DNA of 64,000 nucleotides from an uncultured Lachnospiraceae bacterium (GCA_910588405.1 CAJUPT010000001.1:62001-126000), one strand, 5' to 3'; counted from the stretch's first letter, positions 1-9,231 are shown. Made by a program: numbers and translations. Notes: generated by a model not told the origin, from the sequence alone.

Positions 1-496
1 TCCCTTTTGCGAAATTTCCCGCCGCATGAACGGTAGGCTCCCCGATTCCGGCGATAATCTGGTCCACGGAGCCCTCCAGGCTCCCTACCATCATCACCAG
101 TTCCTCCCACACAGCCTCCGGAAAAAACCGACGAAGGCCGGAAAAGGAGGCGATAAAGAATTCCACCTGCCGCTGAGCCGCCTCCAAAATCTCCGGCGCA
201 TCCTGAACAAAGCTGATACAGCCAGATACGATCCTGGCCATCAGCGCATAGCCTCCCAGAATAATCAGCGCCAGCACCCCAGCCACCAGCAGAAAAGAAC
301 CGGCCTTACGCACAATTTTCAGCTTACGTTCCAGATATCGGACGATGGGATTGCCGATCATGGCAATAATCCAGCCGATTACAAAGGGCATAAAAAACAA
401 CGCGCCCTTCCAGAGAATCCAGACCGTCAGCAAAAAGCCAACGGCCGGGAACAATATTTTCATGAAGATCCGCAGATACTTTTTAAAGGCTTCCAT
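1..496 (-). CDS. AI-2E/YtvI-type integral membrane protein (partial)
   Basis: The 3' part runs off the left edge; 165 codons from the start are present. The N-terminus has two closely spaced hydrophobic segments (roughly residues 10-50), a basic stretch, then a third hydrophobic segment around residues 66-90. A helical soluble stretch follows. This order is typical of the AI-2E transporter family and of the clostridial sporulation membrane protein YtvI, which is about 350 residues long. The ATG overlaps the end of hisC by 14 bases, so translation is probably coupled. The function (export, or a spore-stage role) is inferred from the family and cannot be tested on this fragment. Confidence 0.7.
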   Translation of the reverse strand, partial: MEAFKKYLRIFMKILFPAVGFLLTVWILWKGALFFMPFVIGWIIAMIGNPIVRYLERKLKIVRKAGSFLLVAGVLALIILGGYALMARIVSGCISFVQDAPEILEAAQRQVEFFIASFSGLRRFFPEAVWEELVMMVGSLEGSVDQIIAGIGEPTVHAAGNFAKG

Positions 497-1565
497 AGGC
501 CCTCTCCAGCGTCTCATACAGACGCTCCATCTCCTCATCCAATCCCACAGTAATCCTCAGATACTGACTGATTCTGGAGCCATTAAAATGTCTCACATAA
601 ATTCCATGCTGCCGCAGATATGTGAACAGCTTCTCCCCCTCATATTTGGGATGTTTCGCAAAGATGAAATTTGCGGCGGAGTCCAGGCAGTAAAAGCCCT
701 GTTCTGTCAGACGCTTTACGGCTGCATCCCTTGTCACAGCAATCTTGTCCGTCACCGCCCTGAAATAAGCCTCGTCCGACAGCGCCGCGGCTCCCAGCTC
801 CAAAGCTGCCTGGTTCATTGTATAAGAATTAAAGGAATATTTCACATCCTGCATCGCCCGGATCAATTCAGCATTGCCGACGGCATATCCAATCCGGATT
901 CCTGCCATAGACCGGGATTTCGAGTAGGTCCGCACCACCAGCAGGTTCTCATATCGCTCAAGCAAAGCCAGCGCTGACACGCCCCCGAAATCAATATATG
1001 CCTCGTCCACCACTACGATAACATCCCGGTTATGCGTAAGGATATCCTCTATAAAAGACAAGGGCTCCACAAGTCCGGTGGGCGCATTGGGATTCGGAAA
1101 AATCACGCCGCCGTTTTCCTTATGATAATCCTCGCTCTGTAGACGGAAATTTTCGTCAACTGCCTGCGTCTCATAAGGAACCCGAAACAGCTCGGCCCAG
1201 ACCGGATAAAAGGAATAGGTAATATCCGGAAAAAAGATCGGCCTGTCAGAATGAAAAAAGGTCATAAAAGCCATAGCCAGCACATCATCTGAGCCAACGC
1301 CCACAAAAACCTGATCCGTCCCTACCCCATGATACTCCGCCAGCCCTTTTGTCAGGATGCCGCAGGTCGGATCAGGATACAGGCGCAGCTTGGCCGGGTC
1401 CATGGCCTTCAACGCCTTTTCCACTGCCGGCGACGGCGGATAAGGATTCTCATTGGTATTCAGCTTGATTATATTTTGCTCCGTTGGCTGCTCGCCCGGC
1501 ACATAGGGAGTCACCTGACGCAGATAACTCCGCCAGTCACCCGCCTGATTCTGCTCTGTGTTCAT
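483..1565 (-). CDS. hisC: histidinol-phosphate aminotransferase
   Basis: This PLP enzyme converts imidazole-acetol phosphate to histidinol phosphate in histidine synthesis. The 360-residue product starts with a short tail leading to LNTNENPYPPSP, the HisC substrate-binding start. It then shows the YPDPTC motif, a conserved NPNAPTG loop, DEAYIDF, and the PLP-lysine motif TYSKSRSMAG. The ATG at 1565 was chosen because AAGGAG lies 9 bases upstream; the longer open frame to 1787 would run through the terminator of the upstream gene. No other his genes are adjacent, so a broader aromatic or arginine-pathway aminotransferase role is possible. The family call is firm. Confidence 0.88.
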   Translation of the reverse strand: MNTEQNQAGDWRSYLRQVTPYVPGEQPTEQNIIKLNTNENPYPPSPAVEKALKAMDPAKLRLYPDPTCGILTKGLAEYHGVGTDQVFVGVGSDDVLAMAFMTFFHSDRPIFFPDITYSFYPVWAELFRVPYETQAVDENFRLQSEDYHKENGGVIFPNPNAPTGLVEPLSFIEDILTHNRDVIVVVDEAYIDFGGVSALALLERYENLLVVRTYSKSRSMAGIRIGYAVGNAELIRAMQDVKYSFNSYTMNQAALELGAAALSDEAYFRAVTDKIAVTRDAAVKRLTEQGFYCLDSAANFIFAKHPKYEGEKLFTYLRQHGIYVRHFNGSRISQYLRITVGLDEEMERLYETLERAYGSL

Positions 1566-1734
1566 TTTACCACACTCCTTATACGCTTCCGGAACATCGG
1601 CAAATGAATCCGGTGCCATCTGCAGACATTCCGAAAACCCACTCTGTTGTAATTTCCAATATACTCCCATCATCCTTCGATATCGGGTATCTGCTTCAGC
1701 ACCTGATTTTCTTCCGGATTCCAAGCATACATCT

Positions 1735-1782
1735 TTTAAAAAAGGAGACATTTCACCCATATCTTCTGAAAATGTCCCCTTT
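1735..1782 (-). terminator. intrinsic terminator after the aminotransferase gene
   Basis: On the minus strand an imperfect stem of about 14 pairs (arms 1768-1782 and 1741-1754) is followed by six T residues at 1740-1735. It lies 15 bases after the stop of the gene ending at 1797 and before the hisC ribosome-binding site. This argues that the open frame upstream of 1565 is not coding. Confidence 0.7.
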
Positions 1783-1796
1783 GACAATCACACTGC

Positions 1797-2987
1797 TTAT
1801 TTTAAATGATATTCCTCCGCCAGCTTCCTAAAAGCAGGCAATGAATTTTTAATGGTGTCATAGGACACGCAATAGGCGATCCGCACATAGCCTGGGCAGG
1901 CAAAAGAACCACCCGGCACAAACAGAATGTTATACTTCTTTGCCGACTCACAGAACTGAATTTCATCAGTTGTCGGAGATTTCACAAACAGATAAAAAGC
2001 GCCTTCCGGCTTCACGCACTGAAAACCGCATTCCGTCAATCCCTCATACAGAAGCTTCCTGTTCCGGTCGTAGGCGTTAAGATCTGTCTCCTCGTCGATA
2101 CAGCGAACCAGCATCCTCTGCATCAAGGAGGGCGCATTCACATGGCCCAGCACCCGGTTTGCAATCACAATCGCCTGGGTTAAATCCTTCGCATCCTCCG
2201 CCTTATCCGGAACCGCCACATAGCCGATCCGTTCTCCGGGCAGCGACAGCGACTTGCTGAAGGAATATACCACGATGGCATCGGAATAATATCTGGTCAC
2301 AAAAGGCACTTTCGCCCCGTCATAGGCCAGCTCACGATAAGGCTCATCGGAAATCAGATAAATGGCATGGCCATAGACCTTTTCCTTCGCCGAAAGCAGC
2401 TCTGCCAGCCGGATAATGCTCTCCTCCGGATAAATGACACCTGTGGGATTATTGGGATTGTTGATCAGAACTGCCCTGGTCTTTTCCGTGATCGCATTCC
2501 CCAACGCAGTGAGATCCGGCAGAAAGGTTTCCGAATTTGACGGTACCTCCACCAGACGGGCATCATAATTCGCCACATAATTTTTATATTCCATGAAATA
2601 GGGCGCAAAGGTCGCCACTTCATCTCCTGGGTCCAGAATCGCCTTCAGCACAGCGTTCAGACCCCCTGCGGCGCCGGAAATCATGACAATATTCTCCTCG
2701 CCAAAATCCGTCCCGAATCTTCTGTTCAGTGAATCGGCCACAGCCTTTCTCGTATCGGAAAACCCAGCGTTGCTCATGTAACCGTGTACCGTCACGGAGT
2801 CCTCCTCCCGCAGCACATCCGCAATAGCCTGGTTGACAGAAGCCGGCGCCGGCACATTGGGATTCCCAAGGCTGAAATCAAAGACATTTTCAACTCCGTA
2901 AAGGCTGGCCAGCCGCTTCCCCTCCTCAAACATCACTCTGATCGCCGAATTGTTTTCCACAAGAGGGCGCATTCTTTTAGAAATCAT
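1797..2987 (-). CDS. class I/II pyridoxal-phosphate aminotransferase
   Basis: This 396-residue fold-type I aminotransferase has an N-terminal FSLGNPNVPAP motif, an NNPNNPTG loop near residues 176-183, SDEPYRE near 214, and the PLP-binding lysine K245 in YSFSKSLSLPGERIGY. Enzymes of this subgroup in clostridia move amino groups between aspartate or alanine and 2-oxo acids. The specificity cannot be read from the sequence. A ribosome-binding site (AGGAGA) precedes the ATG. It follows glmM by 72 bases on the same strand and ends before a terminator, so it probably closes the rfbD-glmM transcription unit. Confidence 0.82.
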   Translation of the reverse strand: MISKRMRPLVENNSAIRVMFEEGKRLASLYGVENVFDFSLGNPNVPAPASVNQAIADVLREEDSVTVHGYMSNAGFSDTRKAVADSLNRRFGTDFGEENIVMISGAAGGLNAVLKAILDPGDEVATFAPYFMEYKNYVANYDARLVEVPSNSETFLPDLTALGNAITEKTRAVLINNPNNPTGVIYPEESIIRLAELLSAKEKVYGHAIYLISDEPYRELAYDGAKVPFVTRYYSDAIVVYSFSKSLSLPGERIGYVAVPDKAEDAKDLTQAIVIANRVLGHVNAPSLMQRMLVRCIDEETDLNAYDRNRKLLYEGLTECGFQCVKPEGAFYLFVKSPTTDEIQFCESAKKYNILFVPGGSFACPGYVRIAYCVSYDTIKNSLPAFRKLAEEYHLK

Positions 2988-3059
2988 TTCACTATTTCTC
3001 CTAATTCAGTTTCATTGCAGTTCTCCCAAGCCCTTTGCCCCGGATGGATTTCCGCTGAT

Positions 3060-4403
3060 TTATGCTTCGTGCCCTTTTCTCTTGATTGTTTCGATGACCT
3101 CGTCTACATAGCGGGTGCACAGCTCATTGGTTTTGGCTTCCACCATCACCCGAATCACCGGCTCGGTTCCACTTTCCCTGACCAGAATCCGGCCATCACT
3201 GCCCAGCTCCTTCTCCACCTTCTCCATTGCCGCGATCACATCCGCATCCTGCCTGGCCTCCGGCTTACTCTTCACCCTGATATTTTTCAGCACCTGGGGA
3301 TAGATATCTACCGGCTCGATCAGTTTTCCTAATGACTGTTTTTTCTCCAGCATTACTTCCATCAGCTTTAAGGAAGTAAGAATACCGTCTCCCGTGGAGG
3401 CAAACTTGCTGAAAATAATATGACCAGACTGCTCGCCGCCCAGACAATGGCCATTTTCCGCCATATTTTCATAGACATATTTATCTCCTACCTGGGTTTT
3501 CACATAGCGGATTCCCGCGATATCCAGCGCCTTATAAAGCCCCAGGTTTGACATTACCGTGGTGACTACCGTGTTGGTGTCCAGCATACCCCGTTCCTTC
3601 ATATATAAACCACATACATAGAGAATCAGATCGCCGTCCACTACCTTTCCGTTCTCATCCACCGCAAGGCAGCGGTCCGCGTCCCCGTCGTAGGCAAAAC
3701 CCACATCTAGCTGGTTCTCCTTCACAAACTGCTGCAGCACCTCGATATGAGTGGAGCCGCTGTTCTCATTGATATTTGTGCCGTCCGGATCATTGTTAAT
3801 CACATAGGTTTTGGCTCCCAATGCATCAAAAATACTCTTTGCCATCATCCAGGAGCTGCCGTTGGCGCAGTCCAGTCCTACCTTTACATTTTTAAAGGAC
3901 CGGGTTGCCAAAGAAATCAGGTAGCCAATATAACGATTCCGCCCCATCACATAGTCGGTGGTACGGCCGATTTTTTCCCTGACGGCAAAGGGTAGCTCCC
4001 CTATCTCCCCGTCCAGATACGCCTCGATCTTCTCGATCACATCCTCTGACAGCTTTTCTCCTCTGTCGTTGATAATCTTGATTCCATTGTCATAGAAGGG
4101 ATTGTGACTGGCGGAAATCATAATTCCACAGTCAAAATCCTCGGTGCGCACCACATAGGACACGCTGGGTGTCGTGGTTACATGGAGCAGATAGGCGTCC
4201 GCGCCGGAAGCCGTCAGCCCTGATGCCAGGGCATACTCGAACATATAGCTGCTCCGTCTTGTATCCTTGCCGATGGCTACTTTACATTTATGCTCCTGAC
4301 CGTAATACCAGCCCAGGAAGCGCCCCACTTTATAGGCGTGCTCCACCGTCAGATTTACATTGGCCTCCCCGCGAAAGCCGTCTGTGCCAAAATATTTTCC
4401 CAT
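3060..4403 (-). CDS. glmM: phosphoglucosamine mutase
   Basis: This enzyme interconverts glucosamine-6-phosphate and glucosamine-1-phosphate for UDP-GlcNAc and peptidoglycan synthesis. The 447-residue length is normal. It begins with the GlmM signature YFGTDGFRG, has the phosphoserine loop ISASHNP with the active serine at residue 99, the metal-binding DGDADRC motif near residue 240, and the C-terminal phosphate-binding RESGTEPVIRVM. The start at 4403 is preferred over one six codons upstream because GGAGG lies about 9 bases before it. It follows rfbD by 18 bases, tying cell-wall amino sugar and dTDP-rhamnose synthesis into one operon. Confidence 0.95.
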   Translation of the reverse strand: MGKYFGTDGFRGEANVNLTVEHAYKVGRFLGWYYGQEHKCKVAIGKDTRRSSYMFEYALASGLTASGADAYLLHVTTTPSVSYVVRTEDFDCGIMISASHNPFYDNGIKIINDRGEKLSEDVIEKIEAYLDGEIGELPFAVREKIGRTTDYVMGRNRYIGYLISLATRSFKNVKVGLDCANGSSWMMAKSIFDALGAKTYVINNDPDGTNINENSGSTHIEVLQQFVKENQLDVGFAYDGDADRCLAVDENGKVVDGDLILYVCGLYMKERGMLDTNTVVTTVMSNLGLYKALDIAGIRYVKTQVGDKYVYENMAENGHCLGGEQSGHIIFSKFASTGDGILTSLKLMEVMLEKKQSLGKLIEPVDIYPQVLKNIRVKSKPEARQDADVIAAMEKVEKELGSDGRILVRESGTEPVIRVMVEAKTNELCTRYVDEVIETIKRKGHEA

Positions 4404-4421
4404 ACTGCCTATCCTCCACAC

Positions 4422-5267
4422 CTAATATCCCAATTCTTTTAAATACCGGGCCAGCGCATCCTGCCAGGGCGGCAGCCGCCTGAATCCGTTCTCATCCAGT
4501 TTGTCCCTGTTCATCCGGCTGTTGGCAGGTCGTTTCGCCTTTGCGCCGTATTCCGCAGACGTCACCGGCGTTACCTCCACGGAAAGCTTCGCCTGCCTGA
4601 AAATTTCCACGGCAAATTCATACCAGCTGCACAGCCCTTCATTAGTGGCATGGTATGTGCCGTAACGGTCGGTCTGAATCATATCTACCAAAAGCCTTGC
4701 CAAATCATAGGTATATGTGGGCGAGCCCACCTGGTCATTTACCACTGACGCTTTTCCTTTTTCTTTACCAATCCGCAGCATCGTATTAATAAAATTTTTG
4801 CCGTTTGACCCGAACACCCAGGCAATCCGGACAATGAAATACTTTTCCAGCAGCTTTTCTACCGCCAGCTCGCCCTGGTACTTCGTCTCTCCATATACAT
4901 TCAGCGGCTCTCTTTTGTCATCTGGCTCCCAGGGGCGCTCTCCCTGGCCGTTAAACACGTAATCCGTGCTGATATACATCATGGGAATATCCAGGCTGCG
5001 ACAGACTGTCGCCACATGCTCGGTGCCAGCGCCGTTGATTCTGGCGCAAAGCTCTGCATTGTCTTCTGCGGCGTCAACAGCCGTATAAGCCGCGCAGTGA
5101 ATCACCGCATCGGCCCCGGAGCCGCGAAGCACCCGCTCTACCGCCCCGGCGTCCGTAATGTCCATCTCATCTACATCCACACCAATGGATTCGATCCCCC
5201 GCTTTGCCATCTCGTTCAGCAGGTCATTCCCCAGCTGTCCCTTCGCTCCTGTTACCAATACCTTCAT
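4422..5267 (-). CDS. rfbD: dTDP-4-dehydrorhamnose reductase
   Basis: This is the last step of dTDP-L-rhamnose synthesis, an NAD(P)H-dependent short-chain reductase of 281 residues. The sequence shows the GAKGQLGNDL nucleotide-binding loop at the N-terminus, DITD, the HCAAYTAVDAAE segment, STDYVFNG, and the catalytic YGETKYQGE. The ATG at 5267 follows GGAGG by 12 bases; a TTG four codons earlier abuts that site and is unlikely. The other rml genes are absent here. It is the first gene after a clear promoter at 5334-5362 and is followed closely by glmM. The rhamnose could feed the surface glycans suggested elsewhere in the window. Confidence 0.9.
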   Translation of the reverse strand: MKVLVTGAKGQLGNDLLNEMAKRGIESIGVDVDEMDITDAGAVERVLRGSGADAVIHCAAYTAVDAAEDNAELCARINGAGTEHVATVCRSLDIPMMYISTDYVFNGQGERPWEPDDKREPLNVYGETKYQGELAVEKLLEKYFIVRIAWVFGSNGKNFINTMLRIGKEKGKASVVNDQVGSPTYTYDLARLLVDMIQTDRYGTYHATNEGLCSWYEFAVEIFRQAKLSVEVTPVTSAEYGAKAKRPANSRMNRDKLDENGFRRLPPWQDALARYLKELGY

Positions 5268-5313
5268 AAGCCTGGTCAACCTCCAACGTTTTTCCGATCC
5301 TCAATCATCCCGC

Positions 5314-5325
5314 TTCCCGCGGGAA
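5314..5325. promoter_or_regulatory. 12-base palindrome in the rfbD leader
   Basis: TTCCCGCGGGAA is a perfect 12-base palindrome lying just downstream of the predicted -10 box (5334-5339), at about the transcription start of rfbD-glmM. The position suits an operator, but no known consensus was recognised. Confidence 0.3.
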
Positions 5326-5333
5326 TCATTAAT

Positions 5334-5362
5334 ACTATAACACAGGGAGGAAAATTATACAA
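5334..5362 (-). promoter_or_regulatory. sigma-A type promoter for rfbD-glmM
   Basis: On the minus strand TTGTAT (5362-5357) and TATAGT (5339-5334) are separated by 17 bases. They lie about 70 bases upstream of the rfbD ATG. Confidence 0.6.
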
Positions 5363-5478
5363 TTTATTTTTCGCAGCGATTCACGCTGCGATACTGCTGA
5401 CTGAAAGCCTTCGTGCAATATTTCAGATAGATGCGGTCCTGAATAATATGTACTCTCAAAATCTCTCCGTGCATTAAT

Positions 5479-5520
5479 ATATGAACGGCGTAAGAAATCA
5501 CTTTCTTACGCCGTTCATAT
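5479..5520 (-). terminator. long perfect hairpin after nrdD
   Basis: A perfect 19-base inverted repeat (5479-5497 and 5502-5520) with a 4-base loop lies about 90 bases beyond the stop of the nrdD ending at 5608. The rest of 5363-5607 shows no gene. The hairpin lacks a long T run on the minus side, so it may act as a terminator or as an mRNA 3'-end stabiliser. Confidence 0.6.
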
Positions 5521-5607
5521 ACGACAGATCCAGAAATCAGGTCTTAACCTTCTTCAACTTATTCCGTTTCTCTCGCCAACCCAGAACCAGACAGTACACT
5601 TGGTCCT

Positions 5608-7995
5608 TTACACCGCAGCCCTCTTCTCCTCCACATACCTCCTGATATTAGAAGCATTGGCATAGGTCCGATATCCGCCTCCCTGCTCTACCACCAGCGT
5701 CGGCGCCTGCATCACACCGTAGTGGGCCGCCAGCTCCGGCTGCTCCTCAGCGTTAACCAGCTCATAGCTCTCATCTTTTAAAAACTCTTTGGCCATACGG
5801 CAGTTGGGACAGGTGCTGGTGACAAACAGATAGGTTTTCCCAACGCCCGCCGGCGTAACCTGATGGGTTTCCTCCATATTCACCGTCACGTTGGTTCCGG
5901 CGATTCCCCGCTGTTTCATCCGGGATGCCGCCATATCGTATTCTTTCCGGTTTTTATATTCCTGTACCTTCCCTTCATTCCAGTTCTGTACCGGACGGTA
6001 ATACCCTGTGATCCGGCTGTAAACCTCGGCCGCTTTGCCGCAGACCGGACAGGTAAACTGCTCGCCGGACAGATAACCGTGCTCCGCACAGATGGAATAG
6101 GTGGGAGACATCGTATAATAAGGCAGCTTATAATTTTCCGCGATGGTTTTCACCAGCTTGGCCGCCGCCTTCCAGTCAGGCAGCTTTTCCCCCAGGAACG
6201 CATGGAATACGGTGCCGGAGGTGTACAGCGTCTGCAGCTCGTCCTGGATATCAAGGGCATCGAAAATATCCGCCGTATAATCCACCGGCAAATGAGAGCT
6301 GTTCGTATAGTAAGGCACGTCGCCTTCCGCTCCCGCCGTGATAATGTCCGGGTACCGCTCCTTGTCGTGCTTGGCCAGACGATAGGTAGTAGACTCCGCC
6401 GGCGTCGCCTCCAGATTATACAGGTCGCCGTACTTCTCCTGATAATCCGACAGCCGCTCGCGCATATGGTTCAGCACTTCCTTGGTAAATTCCTGGCAGA
6501 CCTCGCCGGTCATATCCTGACGAATCCATTTCGCGTTCAGGCCCACCTCGTTCATGCCGATCAGGCCGATGGTGGAAAAATGATTGTCAAAGGTACCCAG
6601 ATACCGTTTCGTGTAAGGGTACAGCCCCTCGTTTAAAAGCTTCGTGATAATCTCCCGCTTCATCCGCAGGGAACGGGCGGACAGATCCATCAGATAGTCC
6701 AGCCGCTTATAGAAATCCGCTTTATCCGCCGCCAGATAGGCGATCCGGGGCATATTAATCGTGACCACGCCCACGGAGCCGGTGCTCTCGCCGGAGCCGA
6801 AGAAACCGCCGCTCTTTTTGCGCAGCTCCCTGAGATCCAGCCGCAGCCGGCAGCACATGCTGCGCACGTCGCTGGGCTCCATATCGCTGTTGATATAATT
6901 GGAGAAATAAGGCGTTCCGTACTTGGCCGTCATCTCAAACAGCAGACGGTTATTCTCCGTGTCGGACCAGTCAAAATCGCTGGTGATGGAATAGGTGGGA
7001 ATCGGATACTGGAAGCCCCGTCCGTTGGCATCACCCTCGATCATGGTCTCGATAAAGGCCTTATTGATCAAATCCATCTCCACCTTGCAGTCTTTATATT
7101 TAAAATCCATCTCCACACCGCCCACGATAGCCGGCAGCTCCGCCATATCGGCGGGAACCGTCCAGTCCAGCGTGATATTCGTAAAGGGCGACTGGGTCCC
7201 CCAGCGGCTGGGCGTATTCACGCCATAGATAAAGGACTGAATACACTGGAGCACTTCCTTATAGGACAGGTGATCCGCTTTTACAAAGGGAGCCAGATAG
7301 GTGTCAAAGGAGGAGAAAGCCTGAGCGCCCGCCCACTCGTTCTGCATAATCCCCAGGAAATTCACCATCTGGTTGCACAGCACCGACAGATGCTTGGCCG
7401 GACCGGAGGTGATCTTTCCGGTGATGCCGCCGAGGCCCTCCTGAATCAGCTGCTTTAAGGACCATCCGGCGCAGTAGCCGGTCAGCATGGAAAGGTCGTG
7501 GATATGGATATCCGCGTCCCGGTGGGCCCCTGCAATCTCCTCGTCATAAATCTCGGACAGCCAGTAATTGGCCGTGATCGTGCCGGAATTGCTTAAAATC
7601 AGGCCGCCTACCGAATAAGTAACCGTGGAATTTTCCTTGACCCGCCAGTCTTCCACATTTACATATTTATTGACCACTTCCTTGTAATCCAGGATCGTGG
7701 ATTTCATATTCCGGATTTTTTCCCGCTGCTTTCTGTACAGAATATAGGCTTTGGCCACATCGGTATACCCGGTCTGCTCCAAAACATGTTCCACACTGTC
7801 CTGAACATCCTCGACAGTGATCACGCCGTCTTTAATCTTATCCTGAAAATCGGCCGTCACCCGGAGCGCCAACAGCTCCAAAATCTCGCCGCTAAAATTT
7901 TTCTTCGTGGCCACAAAGGCCTTCTCCATGGCATCGGAAATCTTATGAAGCTGAAATTCAGCGATCTCTCCGTCCCGTTTCTGTACGTCAAACAT
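5608..7995 (-). CDS. nrdD: class III ribonucleotide reductase with fused redoxin tail
   Basis: This anaerobic ribonucleoside-triphosphate reductase has 795 residues. An ATP-cone occupies about residues 1-95. A cysteine pair (381-382) lies in the SMCCRLRL segment, where the thiyl-forming loop is expected. Zinc-type cysteines are at 636, 649 and 652, and the glycyl radical motif RITGYY has its glycine at 664. Instead of ending there, the chain continues about 130 residues into a glutaredoxin/thioredoxin-like domain with the motif CPNC at 729-732. This matches the redoxin-dependent NrdD subclass rather than the formate-dependent one, so the tail probably supplies electrons in cis. No activase gene is adjacent; the nrdG at 16008 may serve both. 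It is read from a strong promoter at 8069-8097. Confidence 0.9.
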   Translation of the reverse strand: MFDVQKRDGEIAEFQLHKISDAMEKAFVATKKNFSGEILELLALRVTADFQDKIKDGVITVEDVQDSVEHVLEQTGYTDVAKAYILYRKQREKIRNMKSTILDYKEVVNKYVNVEDWRVKENSTVTYSVGGLILSNSGTITANYWLSEIYDEEIAGAHRDADIHIHDLSMLTGYCAGWSLKQLIQEGLGGITGKITSGPAKHLSVLCNQMVNFLGIMQNEWAGAQAFSSFDTYLAPFVKADHLSYKEVLQCIQSFIYGVNTPSRWGTQSPFTNITLDWTVPADMAELPAIVGGVEMDFKYKDCKVEMDLINKAFIETMIEGDANGRGFQYPIPTYSITSDFDWSDTENNRLLFEMTAKYGTPYFSNYINSDMEPSDVRSMCCRLRLDLRELRKKSGGFFGSGESTGSVGVVTINMPRIAYLAADKADFYKRLDYLMDLSARSLRMKREIITKLLNEGLYPYTKRYLGTFDNHFSTIGLIGMNEVGLNAKWIRQDMTGEVCQEFTKEVLNHMRERLSDYQEKYGDLYNLEATPAESTTYRLAKHDKERYPDIITAGAEGDVPYYTNSSHLPVDYTADIFDALDIQDELQTLYTSGTVFHAFLGEKLPDWKAAAKLVKTIAENYKLPYYTMSPTYSICAEHGYLSGEQFTCPVCGKAAEVYSRITGYYRPVQNWNEGKVQEYKNRKEYDMAASRMKQRGIAGTNVTVNMEETHQVTPAGVGKTYLFVTSTCPNCRMAKEFLKDESYELVNAEEQPELAAHYGVMQAPTLVVEQGGGYRTYANASNIRRYVEEKRAAV

Positions 7996-8068
7996 AATCC
8001 TTGCCCCTTTCTGTCTGCCCCCGGCCCCGCAGGCCCGGGTAATTTATGTCCATAAGCGAAGTATCCCT

Positions 8069-8097
8069 ATTATAGCAAAGCGGAGAGACGGCGTCAA
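8069..8097 (-). promoter_or_regulatory. near-consensus promoter for the nrdD-redoxin gene
   Basis: On the minus strand TTGACG (8097-8092), a 17-base spacer and TATAAT (8074-8069) stand about 75 bases before the ATG. Confidence 0.8.
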
Positions 8098-8133
8098 CAG
8101 GAAATACCAGATATATGTATTTTTTTAATTTGG

Positions 8134-8149
8134 CAACTATATGTTGTGT
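8134..8149. promoter_or_regulatory. nrdR box: candidate NrdR box
   Basis: The 16-mer CAACTATATGTTGTGT matches the NrdR consensus (ACAC-W-ATATAT-W-GTGT) at 13 of 16 positions. It lies about 37 bases upstream of the -35 box of the nrdD-redoxin gene. A clear partner box at the usual three-turn spacing was not found here, unlike at the other nrdD. Confidence 0.45.
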
Positions 8150-8206
8150 ATATTTATGCAAATCGGCAAATGCGCTGTTATGAGGAAAACTGCTGTATGC
8201 ATAGGA

Positions 8207-9127
8207 CTATTCCCCATTTCCCGCTCTCAGCTTTTCCACCATCTCCGGGTCAAACCGGTTTTCCCGTATACTGCATATTTCCTGTTTATACGGCGCATAA
8301 GATTTTTTCTCATTATGTCCGTCCTTCACCCAGGGAGATTCCAGAATCTTCGGAATATCCAGATAATCCGGATGATACATGATACGCTGAAGCGCCTCAA
8401 ACCCAATCTGCCCGAACCCGTAATTCTCATGCCGGTCCTTCGCCGCCCCGCAGATATTTTTGCTGTCGTTCATATGGAATACGGCAATCATATCCCGGCC
8501 CACGATGCGTTCAAACGCCCCGAACACCTCCTCCGGATGGTGAATCAGGTCATAGCCGCTGTCATGGACATGGCAGGTGTCAAAACAAACCTTTAGCTTC
8601 TCCGGGTATCTCACGCCGCCGATGATCCGGGCCAGCTGCTCAAAGTTTCGCCCCAGCTCGCTGCCCTTTCCCGCCATGGTTTCCAGAGCCACCGTCAGCT
8701 TCAGATCCGGCCGCAGCACCTGGTTCAGCCCCTCGACCACCTGGGCAATGCCGGCTTCTTCGCCCGCTCCCACATGGGCCCCCGGATGCAGCACCAGCAC
8801 CTTGCTGTGAAGGGCCTCGGAACGACTGATCTCCGATGTCAGAAATTCCACGGAGGAACGAAAGGTATCCTCTTTCACCGTATTGGCCAGGTTAATCAGA
8901 TAAGGAGCATGGATAATCACCTCCGACAATCCATGGGCCCTCATATATGCCCGGCCCTCCTCGATTTTCAACTCTTCCAGCGGCTTTCTTTTGCTGTTCT
9001 GAGGCGCTCCGGTGTAAGCCATAAACACATCCGAACCGTAGGAAGCCGCCTCCTTCGCCGAATTTAAAAACATATCCTTCCCGCTCATGCTGACGTGGGA
9101 ACCGATTTTTATCTTTGGTTGATTCAT
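8207..9127 (-). CDS. nfo: endonuclease IV (AP endonuclease)
   Basis: This metal-dependent apurinic/apyrimidinic endonuclease for base-excision repair has 306 residues. It begins with KIGSHVSMSGKDM and contains the family's metal-ligand segments: the HAPYLINLAN region, VLHPGAHVGAG, ALETMAGKGSE, CFDTCHVHDSGYD, and FHMNDSKN near the end. Two ATGs are possible. The one at 9127 stands 9 bases from GGAG, while the upstream one (9133) is only 3 bases away, so 9127 is preferred. It is on the same strand as nrdD but separated from it by an independent promoter. Confidence 0.93.
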   Translation of the reverse strand: MNQPKIKIGSHVSMSGKDMFLNSAKEAASYGSDVFMAYTGAPQNSKRKPLEELKIEEGRAYMRAHGLSEVIIHAPYLINLANTVKEDTFRSSVEFLTSEISRSEALHSKVLVLHPGAHVGAGEEAGIAQVVEGLNQVLRPDLKLTVALETMAGKGSELGRNFEQLARIIGGVRYPEKLKVCFDTCHVHDSGYDLIHHPEEVFGAFERIVGRDMIAVFHMNDSKNICGAAKDRHENYGFGQIGFEALQRIMYHPDYLDIPKILESPWVKDGHNEKKSYAPYKQEICSIRENRFDPEMVEKLRAGNGE

Positions 9128-9179
9128 CGTCATATTCTCCGTATTTTCTGTTTTTATCCTGTTACATCAGGTTATACAT

Positions 9180-9216
9180 GAAACGTCCGGACAGATATCA
9201 TTCCTCCGGACGTTTC
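9180..9216 (-). terminator. hairpin after the surface protein gene
   Basis: A perfect 12-base inverted repeat (9180-9191 and 9205-9216) with a 13-base loop stands just after the stop at 9232. The T run is poor, so it is called from position and stem strength. Confidence 0.5.
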
Positions 9217-9231
9217 TCATTTGTGACAATA

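Noticed and set aside
1566..1787. N-terminal extension of hisC by 74 codons
   Set aside because: The stretch contains the terminator of the upstream gene, and the ATG at 1565 has a good ribosome-binding site and matches the normal HisC start.
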